NCBI GenBank assembly: GCA_029448655.1
Contig: JACCLO010000001.1
Coordinates: forward strand, 1,550,001 to 1,614,000
Reading direction: 5' to 3'
Length of the DNA stretch: 64,000 bases
From: Wolfiporia cocos
Taxonomy: Eukaryota > Basidiomycota > Agaricomycetes > Polyporales > Phaeolaceae
Part shown: positions 11,654 to 21,097 of the stretch, in pieces
Layout: each line of letters opens with the position of its first letter
Position numbering within the stretch: the stretch's first letter is position 1
Notes under the pieces: generated by a model
What the model saw: only the letters and a program-made list of their open reading frames with translations
Told to the model about the DNA's origin: nothing
Database searches by the model: none
Translations under genes and position numbers: made by a program

Positions 11654-12386
11654 GGTGATGGGTGTGGTGTATTCGCTCGGGGAGGGTCTCCAACGCTGCG
11701 AGTACTACTGTGGGGGAATGGTGGTACGAGAGAAAGGTTGACGGGGCAGGCGCTGATACGGAGGGCTTATACGAGGGCGGTGGACTACACTTGTGATGCT
11801 GTACAATGAATGCGGTGGCGGTTCGCGCGCTGACTCGAGCCGGTCCGCAGATAGATTGGGCGACGGTTGCGTCAGTTCGTGGAAATTATACGACCTGCTG
11901 GTGACTGCTCGCAGGGACGGGAAACGTGTATGGGAACGTGGGCCCGCCTATATCCTGACGCTCCCCGGCGCTAATCCCGTTGGTGGCGCCCTTTCCCGTA
12001 CTAGCGCCGCTCTCCTAGCTCTCCTCGGCTTCCGGAAGCGACTTTCGCTTCCTCTTTCGTCCACCAGCCAGCCTGGTGCTTGCCTCATGTTTCTCTTGTT
12101 CTGCAATTCATCTCCTCTACTCACCGCCTCATATTGACAATGGCGCGGTCAATGCGTCTGGGCGCATCGGGTTGTCCTGATAAGCCCGCGTCAATCGCTA
12201 CATTTGCTGTTTGCGCCGCAGCGACCCTGGCGAGAACGACATACATACTACTAGCTCAGACCCGCGCGCTGGCGGAATTACGCGTCGGGTTCAAGGTTTG
12301 ACGCTGCAACTCTGCAAGTTGAGTCATCGCGTTGGCTCGCGCGGGGCGCCTATGTGTCGTGGACACCTGCGCTACACGTCGTTGAC
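11654..12386. other. Intergenic region upstream of the BCS1-like gene
   Basis: Probable promoter of the minus-strand BCS1-like gene. Plus-strand open frames at 11793-12137 and 12080-12301 have no recognisable domain and no clear splice partners. Nothing else is supported. Confidence 0.35.
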
Positions 12387-12720
12387 TCAAAGCGGTTGTC
12401 GCCTGCCCACAGCCACGATATGTTCGGATCCGTACGTACGTTGACTCGCACGCGGATGATTCCACGTCAAGATGCGGTAGTGCACGTCCACCATTGCCCG
12501 CAACTGACAGTCTAACTCACGTTCGTCGCGAATTGGTTCCGCGCGGTCCGGATTGGTCATGCTTCGGTTCGGCGCTATACGCCAAGACGCCGAGCAGAGC
12601 GCGAAGGCACCGCAACCGTGAGAGCTGCACCGTACGTACACTATATGTTGACCTATAGCTATTGTTCCGCCATGGAATAGAACAGATCTCGTGCAGAAAT
12701 TTTTTCAGAAGTCGGATTCA

Positions 12721-12942
12721 CTAATAGATAACAAACGGGTATTCGCCCACCGATCGCATTGAAAACACGGTTCGCGCTAAAAGCAGAGTAGAGGGTTCGG
12801 CGCGCAGATTGATGAGACGGTCATCGCTCCTCACTTGGGCAAGTCCGCGGCCATCTTGTGTAACAATATCAACACTATCAGAATCACTACCGCAGGCCCC
12901 AATAGTCATCAGGCGACGGCCCGAGTCACGATAGTAGAGCAT
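12721..12942 (-). CDS. Unrecognised coding-like open frame abutting the pogo-like element
   Basis: An open frame of 73 codons whose composition looks protein-like (contains GLAQVRSDDRLINLR and ends SVGEYPFVIY). It begins six bases from the left end of the element at 12948. If the element is removed and one TA kept, the frame continues a few codons to the right (SESDLWY) before an in-frame stop, which might lie in an intron. It may be the 3' part of a gene split by the insertion. No family was recognised. Confidence 0.2.
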   Translation of the reverse strand: MLYYRDSGRRLMTIGACGSDSDSVDIVTQDGRGLAQVRSDDRLINLRAEPSTLLLARTVFSMRSVGEYPFVIY

Positions 12943-13021
12943 ATATACAGTTGACTATCTAGTAATGCATACCGTTGGTCCCCGGATTTTGCATTATGAG
13001 GTGTTATGCGTGATCAGATCC

Positions 13022-13087
13022 GTGACAGAGTGTGACTCATTGTGATCATATGTGACTTCCCCGCGCAGGTACGTCACGCTCTGTCAC
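13022..13087. repeat. Subterminal inverted repeat inside the pogo-like element
   Basis: The arm gtgacagagtgtgac (13022-13036) pairs with 13073-13087 at 14 of 15 positions, the exception being a G-T type mismatch. The spacer is 36 bases. It may be a transposase-binding or structural site. Confidence 0.8.
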
Positions 13088-13101
13088 ATCAACTCAATGC
13101 A

Positions 13102-13415
13102 CTATACGTCTGCCGAACTACTGCTATCCTGCCAGTACCTATCTAGCGTGCTCTGCTTTTGTGGATCAAAGTTAATGTGATGTAAATGGTCTCGTAGCTT
13201 CCGCAACTGCTGCTGGAGAACAAGTACCGAGACACCCTCAGCTTCTGCAAACTGAGGACAGAACAGTCATGAAGAGTGAGATTGCTTCGTGCTTATTTTG
13301 TTGGCTTGACTGCTGAAGACCTAGGCTCTTTGATGGCTTCTGGTGGCTTTTCCTCAGCAGTAGGATGGGCATAGGGCTTCTTTGCAGGGCACGGTTTGCG
13401 CTTCCGGTCGTCTAC
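13102..13415 (-). pseudogene. Relic of transposase C-terminus
   Basis: Two minus-strand frames joined by a likely 60-base intron read first a basic stretch (RKRKPCPAKKPYAHP) and then a helical stretch (VSVLVLQQQLRKLRDHLHHI) that runs into KQSTLDRYWQ and a stop at 13102-13104. The tail KQxTLDxYW resembles the ends of pogo/Fot1-type DDE transposases. The catalytic part is absent. The assignment rests on the tail motif and the position inside a TA-flanked element. Confidence 0.5.
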
Positions 13416-13639
13416 AGGGAGAGCTGACGAAGTCACACTATACTATGCGTGCACTACATTACCAAATATAGCAAATCTAATAATGCATAACCCCAACTTC
13501 GGGCATGCATTATGCAATATCAGAAATTTATGCATAACATCTTGGGGACGAGATCGGTCCCCGGCTCAGGCTATGCATTATGAGATCATATGCATTACTA
13601 GCTAATGCATTACTAGATAGTCAACTGTACCACAGATCA

Positions 13640-14400
13640 GATTCGCTTTACCGGCCTGATCGCTCGCGGTCATCAATAGATTACAGTGCGCTGTATCTCT
13701 GCGGTATGTTGCGTACAGGAGGATGGAGGCGTCAGTGAACAGAAGATTGACAGGCCCTGTGGTCGCTGTTATTCCATGTCAATTGTTGTTAAGCTATATA
13801 TAACTCACTATTTAAATATAGATTGTTCCTCCGAGTCGTAGTGTTCCAGCACCCGCACGAGCCCGCCAACGGCCCAGTTCATGAACGCCACAGCCCAATC
13901 ACAGGTTTGGTCGTGTACGCAACTGCTTGAACACATGGCTAGAGATCCGCATCGCGTGGAGTGGCTTTGACGAAATAAAATCGCAGGTGACGCCACAGAA
14001 GGGCTGGATCCTGCCTAGCGCCACTCTGCCACTCCTGGACTATTCAGTTCGTACATCATGCCAACCTGAAACCGGGTCGTATGAATCTAGATGCATTGAA
14101 GTTCCCCACGAAAGCATCCGCCTTCTCTTTGCCAAGATCCGGGAAACGCTGCACATGAGTCTATGTGTAAAGAAATATGGAAGAGGAATTTGAGAGCATA
14201 CATTGCAATTGTCGCATCCGAGCATGAGCAGCACATGCTTATCTTCGAAATTACTTGTGGGAGTGATACAGAAGCAGCTGTCACATCCACAACCCTAAGC
14301 TTCGCATTCCGATTCTGAGGGCAATAGTTAAACCAAGGAGACGGGGTTGTGCGGTATGGTGCCGCAGCGTACTGACCGCGCAACTACTCCCTGATTCTGA
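13640..14400 (-). other. Coding-like but unassigned sequence right of the pogo-like element
   Basis: Minus-strand open frames at 13808-13996 (contains CDWAVAFMNWAVGGLVRVLE, then a GTGAGT donor), 14040-14234 and 14087-14383 look partly protein-like. They do not join into one convincing protein because a stop codon appears at the most likely splice junction. This may be a fragmented gene. No function is assigned. Confidence 0.2.
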
Positions 14401-15329
14401 AGAGTAATCAATCAGTGCTTACAGTGTGCGATGGTTTAAACTACTGTAGTCTTCGCGCTGTGTAATTTGACAATGTCACAAGTCTCCTATATACTATAAA
14501 ACCCGATTGTAGACCATAGGCTGAGATGATAGAAAACCGACTGAACTATTAACGTCAGTCAATATCAGCAATGCGCCAGGGTGGGCTCGAAGAGGCTGCA
14601 AAGAAAAAAGAAACTCACTGAGCCAGTACGTCCTGCGGGCTGCTACACATCAATCTCAGACCTATCGTAATTGCTATGACAATACTTAACGTTCGAATAG
14701 TGTAGAGATGCACTTGCAATCTTTTCACTTGAGTCGATTTAGTACTTCCATTATGTATTTAAATGCTCTCATCGGCGTTGTCTACAGTAGAATCAATGCG
14801 AGTGACAAGAGGTCATAAATTTAAGTACCTGGACCACTGACAGAACCCCACCAAGACATCGTCCATAGGCGATGTCTGACGCCGAATCATTTTCTGGTTC
14901 GCACTTCCCCAGTGTGCGAACGGTATTGAGAGAACTACTTCGTATCCTGCGCTACGCAAGTGCTGATAAACGATGGTATGCTAGAGATGTCGAAAATACT
15001 CAGATTTGTGGCGTCGATTGTCTTCGCCAACATCACCTGTCGGCTATCAAGCCACACATCATGTAGAGTTTACGTCACTCGAGTCCGGCATAGCCGCCAC
15101 TGGTGCTTGGCCGCTGGTTCAAGCGTGAACGAGTGGCAACAGCTGTATAAATGCTGTGAAACAGCCGTCGCACATTTTAAATTGAAGGCTTCAATGATGG
15201 ACGTGGCCTTTGCATGGGCGACAGGGTCGTTTGGGAAGTGCGACGCCACATGATTTTATAAACGCAGTTCAACGTCGTTTGAGATGTAGTAAACTGCGAA
15301 TATAGCAGTGAGCATGCCAAAAGGGTTTA
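14401..15329. other. Gene-free stretch
   Basis: Relatively AT-rich, with short open frames on the plus strand (14872-15066, 14960-15253) that have no recognisable motif. Nothing further is supported. Confidence 0.35.
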
Positions 15330-16337
15330 ATGTTGTTCCCCCACAGCACGCTCTCCTCCCTAAACATCATTCCCTTTCCCCAAACACGACACCCACAATA
15401 CTGCCACGATATCCACAATTGCCCGCCGTCGATCGGGGCGTGTGGGCAATATTGCGATAGGCCTATCGTAAACGATGTTCACAAGAGGGAGGAGCGAGCT
15501 TGGCAGTTCCGTAAAGAGCTTATGCACGAGCTAGTCCAGTCGCTCAGCATTCTGGACGGAGAAATTATGGGACGATTCCGCTGCGCATTGGGGGTCACTC
15601 GCGCCAAATGCGTCGACAGGCTGAGGTTTATCGTCCTCAGGCGGTGGAGATGGAGGGGAACATCCGCGTCGACTCTTGGGATAGTCATTGGACTATGGCG
15701 GGACTTGATGGAGCGGCGAGCGATGGTCCTATCGTTCCTGTGGAGATCCGGAGGATTCATCAGGTCGGAGTTCGAGGAAGCCGCCGGCAGAGAGCACGTC
15801 TGGGATCTCCCAACAGCATGCCTCCTCACCTCTGTATGGTGTATGCTCAGCGACTACGCTGCACGGATCTGGGATGAGCCTGTTATGTTCACCTCTCCCA
15901 GCGCCCCATTCGCAAATCCGTACACGAAGATCATTGGGCACTATGAGATGATTCTGTCGATTGCAACTCGCCGCTCACTGCAGGAGCTCAGGATCATCTC
16001 CAGAATGACCAGGAGGATGGACCATCGTGGCCGCAACAACAAGCACAGGTGCTTGTTATCTGCAGCAGTGACTTGCCCTACGGCGGTCTCAGCTCTTGTC
16101 TTGGCTCCTATCTTGGCTTCTATCTTGACGATTGTCAGGACGGCTGTTTGGTGGAGTGTTCTGATGACCATTGCGGTTGTACTGTGGACGACTCTCTCGA
16201 CGGGTGCCTTGATGCGGATAGCTGACCCGGTTCCTGAATTCCGTCGGAAAGCGCGGAGAAGGGCAATTGATGCACGAAAAAGACGGAAGGGGACGCACCG
16301 TCAAGAGTGTGGTCGCTCTGGCAGAACGCCGCAATGA
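15330..16337 (+). CDS. Long open frame of unknown nature (335 codons)
   Basis: A single uninterrupted frame, which is unusual for chance at this base composition and unusual for this intron-rich genome. The protein has a basic N-terminal half with many Trp and Arg residues. A strongly hydrophobic stretch follows at about residues 247-300 (VSALVLAPILASILTIV, then SVLMTIAVVLW), and the tail is basic. No domain was recognised. The opposite strand also carries overlapping open frames, one with a QDRSQDRSQDK repeat, so the plus frame may be the shadow of a decayed minus-strand gag-like or low-complexity gene. The start is the first ATG. Confidence 0.3.
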   Translation: MLFPHSTLSSLNIIPFPQTRHPQYCHDIHNCPPSIGACGQYCDRPIVNDVHKREERAWQFRKELMHELVQSLSILDGEIMGRFRCALGVTRAKCVDRLRFIVLRRWRWRGTSASTLGIVIGLWRDLMERRAMVLSFLWRSGGFIRSEFEEAAGREHVWDLPTACLLTSVWCMLSDYAARIWDEPVMFTSPSAPFANPYTKIIGHYEMILSIATRRSLQELRIISRMTRRMDHRGRNNKHRCLLSAAVTCPTAVSALVLAPILASILTIVRTAVWWSVLMTIAVVLWTTLSTGALMRIADPVPEFRRKARRRAIDARKRRKGTHRQECGRSGRTPQ

Positions 16338-16899
16338 AAGAATTGAACACATCAGCCGGGCCTGCAGGACATCCCGGTCACCGGACACGATTGACTGCGC
16401 AAATCAAAACACCGGCATGCCGACAGACACCGACCATGCAATGCTCAAATGCTATCTTGGAACACCGTTAGAGTTTGCTCCATCATGCCTTTGCGGCGTT
16501 TGAGCGTCACCACACTGCTTCCGGCTCGGTGTGAAAATGCGGGGAAGACATGCTATGAGAGCGGCGACGATGGGGACCCGTTGTGTCCCTTGTATGTGCG
16601 TAATGGGCCGGCCGACGTGAGTTACGCGCGATGTTAATATCTATGTTGTAATGTTGACCCTGAACTCTCGAAGAGCGGAACGACGAGCGGCATGCGTCCA
16701 CGTCAACTAAAGCCATACAACTTTGTCCGTTCAATCTCTGTTCAATTGGCTGGCATGGATGATAGCTATGTGACGGTCGACAGCCTCAAATCCCGGTAGC
16801 AGTAAGTCGCTATAATACATGTTTCAAACTCTGTCTCTGGTATATCGTGCTGTGAGCTTTTGATGCGCAGAAAACACGGATTGCTCACACAATCTCCTC
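16338..16899. other. Intergenic stretch
   Basis: Lies between the unknown open frame and the stop codon of the MAPR gene. Short frames on both strands show no recognisable motif. Confidence 0.35.
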
Positions 16900-17565
16900 T
16901 CACAAACCCGAGCTTTGCGCGGGCGGAGGTAAATCTACGACCTTGCCGACGATATTGTATCGCTTGCTGGATTCACACAAGACACGTCAGAGGTAAACGG
17001 CGCTGAACAAGAAAGGCTCATACGAGAAGAAGTCATGCCAATCGTTAAGGGTCTTCATATCGGTAGCCGACAACCCACTGTAATCCGATACAGCGTCCTC
17101 TTCTTTCAGGCTGGACATTCCAAGTGCCTTAGACGCGTCCTTTCCCGCAAACAAGTTGTAGCTCTTCCCAGGGCCATACGTGTCACGTTTGTGCGACACA
17201 TCGAAGACCGTGCCTGCTCCGCAATGTCGATGCCCGCCTTGAGCTGAGCACTGAGCATGCCAAGTCCACTCACCCTTGATCGCAACATAGATAGGCTTCG
17301 ATGGGTCTGACCCGTCGTATTGCTTTAGTTCCTCAACTGTGATCGGGTCGTCCTTGGGCGGTGCGAGGTCCGTACGCGGGGGCTGCATGATCGACTTTGG
17401 CTCCTTTTCCTTCTCGGATTGCTTCTCGCCTGCGGGATTGTCACCAGTGCTACTCACGACGACGACGGGGGCGGATGGGTTAGGCTTGCGCGACGTGCGG
17501 TAGTACTGTACGATAGGCAGGAAGAGTGCGAGCGCGAAAAGGAACGTAGGACCTATTGGGAGCAT
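16900..17565 (-). CDS. dap1: Membrane-associated progesterone receptor (Dap1-like) heme protein
   Basis: MAPR proteins have a cytochrome b5-like heme domain and in yeasts support P450 sterol 14-demethylation at the ER. Three exons (17565-17274, 17213-17024, 16966-16900) give 182 residues. An N-terminal membrane segment (PTFLFALALFLPIVQYY) is followed by a charged Pro-rich linker. The heme domain reads ITVEELKQYDGSDPSKPIYV, AIKGTVFDVS, then YGPGKSYNLFAGKDASKALG with the Tyr expected to ligate heme. The C-terminus is FFSKRYNIVGKV. The first intron is 60 bases with no in-frame stop, so its retention would insert 20 residues after AIKG. It is transcribed divergently from API5. Confidence 0.93.
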
Positions 17566-18367
17566 GATAATTTGGAGAACTGCAATTGGATGCAGCTGCA
17601 GGTGATAAGTCTCCTCGATTCAATCGTCATCGGCGATCGCCGCTCTGATCACTGTTTGCCAGTGCTACAGTTGTAGATTGGCCCATCATGAGAATATCAA
17701 TGCACGACCTTGCAAATTGCACTATGTGATCATTTCTCAGGTAGATTGCATTCATACTGCGTGAGACTATTAAGAGATCCTCCAAGGCCAAGGACTTCTC
17801 AAGCGGGCGCACGGCCTTGAAGCTTGAAGCTCTGTGAGATCAGCGTATGACATCCCTTCCGAGAGGTCATAAATTCCATGGTCGGAGACCTCGACCTCGT
17901 AGTTTATCATCAGCGAAACCTACTTTCCTTATTTTTGCAGACTCATCGTGATGTAGCCATCATGCCAACGTAGAGCACATACAGCATCGACTTGACTCAT
18001 GATCCCAATTCGCTTAATGTAACTGGTTTTCCTCCAGTGTGCAAACTCGATGAAATATTATATAAGACGTCCGAAATACTACTGCAGGACTACCAGATCG
18101 TGATAATACATTGTGGCATCACTGCGCCTGTGGCTGTCGGGTATGATTGCGTCAGTTCCTCGGGGATGCATCCAGACAGTTTTTAATTTATACAGAGTCT
18201 TATTTTTTTACTATACCTCCTCACACTAGATCTTTAGCGGTGAGCACCATCGACGCCACCAACAAGTTACCGTGGGAACTTTGTTTGCAGACATTTGTAT
18301 CGAGCGTGCACGTGGGAAGTCAGTTAGCATCATACTGACCCAACTGACCCAACCGCGTCCTCAAGCC
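17566..18367. promoter_or_regulatory. Shared upstream region of MAPR and API5
   Basis: About 800 bases separate the divergent start codons at 17565 (-) and 18368 (+), so both promoters must lie here or very near. No clear TATA box close to either start was recognised, and no further gene is seen. Confidence 0.45.
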
Positions 18368-20859
18368 ATGGAGGGCCGAAGCCCGGAGGAGCAAGACCGC
18401 GATATTCGCGAGCTCATCCGCCGCGCAGAGCGGCAGCCGGTGAAGACATCTGGCGTGGTGAGTGGCATGCAGCTCAAAATTGTATCTATTACAGTGAGCT
18501 CATGGATACCGCAGCGGCGGGAAGTATTGAGACGGCTAATTGACATCGCGCATTCGCCTCATCCGAAGCTGAAGATGACCGCGGCGCAAAATCTGAACAA
18601 GTACATTAAGGACTTTCCGGACCTCGAGGACGACGCTATCAACGCCGTGTACGATCTGTGTGAGGACCCCGTCACAAAGGTCCGTCGGAGATCATACATC
18701 CGCGATCGCTCATCGCATGTATGCGTGCTAGGTTCGCATAACTGGCTATGGTGCTATCGTCGAAGTCTCCAAAGAGCAGCTCAAGTGGGTCAAGCGGAAC
18801 GCTGATGTGTTGGTGCAACTACTGCAGAGCGGTGAGTGTCCTCACCCTCGATATGCCTAACGCGCCATACACTCCAGTACAGTCGACATGTTTCCGGTCG
18901 TAGTGCGCGTTGCTCAGTATCCCGCTTGCATCGACTTTTGCGACAGTCGCTTTCACCATTATCACTGCTTCTGTGTTGTACATTTCTGATCCGGTATCTC
19001 TGACCGACTGATTTGAATATTAGATGAGCCCGAAGAGGTTCCAGTTATCAAAAGAGCCCTTTCCCAGCACCTTGACATGGATCCCGCTGTGACTCTGGGC
19101 GTCCTGTGCGACCAGGTGGTGCCTTCTGACGAACCGATGGATGAGGAGGAGCAAGCAATCCGCAATCGTCTACGTTCGCTTGTTTTGTCATTTGTCACAG
19201 GAGAGGCAAAGCGCTCAATTGTTGAGCGACATGCGGTCCCGGGTAGTCAAGCCGAAGAGACACTTGTTGGCGGTATGTTGAAGGTATCATCAGAATTTGT
19301 ACCATTGCTTGTATTGCGAGATTGACCCCCCTGTTCAGGCCATCAACAAACTATCACCACCAGACATCGATGTGATAGTGAAAGGCGTCCTCTTGTCTTT
19401 GTCATCTTTCAGACCTTCCTCGTCTCGGGGCAAACAACTCCTTGACATCATCTTCGACCGAGCGAAAGCTTCACTCAAAATCGACATGCCGCCTGGAGGC
19501 GGGCGGTCATCCTTAGAGAATACCCGCTACTTCCTGGAGATGGCGTCATTTATTGCTGTACAGAAGCGTGTCGCACATCCATCACATCTGCTCCAGTTTT
19601 ACTTCACCTCGCTAACATCGAAGATGACATTGCTGAGGTTGAATGAGGACGCACAGGTCCTTGTACTCACCCACATTGCCGATACACTTGCGGCATTCCA
19701 AGAGACGTCTTCAGAAGGTGATACTGCGGTGTTTCCCGCGAAGCAGGTTCCAGACGTCTGTGCAGTGCTTCTGCAGGTCAGTGACCTCGCTGTATGCGCT
19801 CTGTTTGTGTTCACTTTTCACCACATAGCTTTTTGCCGAATCAATGTCCATCGAGAGAAGACCATGGAAAGTGTGCCATACCCTGTTGCGGACATGTCTT
19901 CATGTGAGTGTACGCTTCGTTTGATGGCCCACCAGACTGTTTGCATTAATGTCAGAGCAGTACAAGCAGGAGTCAAATTGGGTAGTCCCAAGCTATTTGG
20001 CAAGCATCCTGCAAACTATCCAGACACTTGCCGTATCGCAAGGTCAAGATACCAAGATGGATAGCTTGGAAGATATCCAAAGCCTCATCAGGGTTCGCAA
20101 TGGGCCGTCTTTCGTTTTCGCCGTTTGTGTCCAACACATCTCTCTTCTCTGTTTGAGCAGTCACTTGTTCCGCCTGCCCCCAGGCCGCCAACACCGTCAC
20201 CGGCGCCGGCAGCAGCTACTGACGTTTCCAAAGGTACGAACAGCATACCAGCAGCCAAGACTGAGCGCCGGATCATGAATGTCAAACGCAAGCATGAAGA
20301 ACAGCCTCAGCCCACCCGTCCCCCAGATTCTGCGCCTAGTAGTGCAGCCAATGGAGGGGATTTATCCATCAGTACGCCTCAGCTGAACCAGCAACACTCG
20401 GGAAAACCTCAGGCACGACAACGAGCGTCAACTGGTGCATGGAACGCAGGGGCAAAGCAGAATGGACAGCCGGCCCCGTCAGAAGAACAGCCCCGGACAG
20501 CCAAGCGCGCGAAGAAGGGGGGCGGGGAAGAGTTGCGCGAGCCGTCTCTACTTAGCCGGATGGCGGCCGCGCCTGCAAACAGCCGTGTAGGGACGGAACG
20601 GGCGACATGGTCGTCAAATCCAAAGCGTCGCATTGAGTCCGCACCGACGACGTTTGCGCGCTCAGCTCAGCAACCACCACATGATTCAGATCGGGACCCT
20701 ATACAGGGATTCAGTATCAAGGGGGCGGCAAAGGCAGCGGGCCTTGGCTCTCAATCTGATAGTCAGCCCACGAAGTCATCGTTGCTCGATAGGATACGGG
20801 ATGATGATGTTGGCTGGGACATGAGTGGTCAGAGGAAGAAGAGAAGGACCAAGACATAG
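18368..20859 (+). CDS. API5: Apoptosis inhibitor 5 (API5/AAC-11) homolog
   Basis: API5 is a nuclear HEAT/ARM-repeat scaffold; in animals it restrains E2F1- and Acinus-linked apoptosis and associates with mRNA export factors, while its role in fungi is little known. The first helices read KLKMTAAQNLNKYIKDFPDL and DDAINAVYDLCEDPVTKVR, then GYGAIVEVSKEQLKWV and NADVLVQLLQS, matching the human protein's order. An API5 core follows through about 19980. The C-terminal region (20160-20859) is disordered, Pro/Ser-rich, with KRAKKG and a final RKKRRTKT basic cluster suited to nuclear import. About eight introns of 50-60 bases have GT-AG ends. The gene converges on the BRE4-like gene, with 238 bases between stop codons. 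Confidence 0.85.
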
Positions 20860-21097
20860 CAAGAGATTGTCACGCTTGGCATTGTTTGATTTTCTGCTTG
20901 CTGTGTCGCTCACTCGCCTGGGTAGAGACAGGGCGTTTGACCGTTGATATGTACTACGTGAATATATATAACTGAAAACAGCTGCACTAGCATCGTTGAT
21001 GCTCGGTAGTTACAATTACATGAGCTGCGAAGATATGAGACAAGGTGCGTTGCAAATACTAGCCGTAAAGTTCGAGATGCGTGGGCTTCCAGGCTGA

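Larger units (their letters stand above)
12948..13627. mobile_element. Pogo-like (Tc1/mariner superfamily) non-autonomous DNA element
   Basis: The 680-base element has perfect 23-base terminal inverted repeats starting CAGTTGACTATC (12948-12970 and 13605-13627), each flanked by TA, the target duplication of this superfamily. Pogo elements typically begin with CAGT. Inside are many atgcat palindromes, a second inverted repeat (13022-13087), and on the minus strand a short coding relic consistent with a transposase C-terminus. It is too short to encode a whole transposase, so it is a deletion derivative that would need one supplied from elsewhere. Confidence 0.85.

Noticed and set aside
15941..16388. 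Minus-strand gag-like reading with two Cys residues and a QDRS repeat
   Set aside because: No full CCHC zinc knuckle, no reverse transcriptase nearby, and the frame breaks repeatedly; too weak to call a retroelement.
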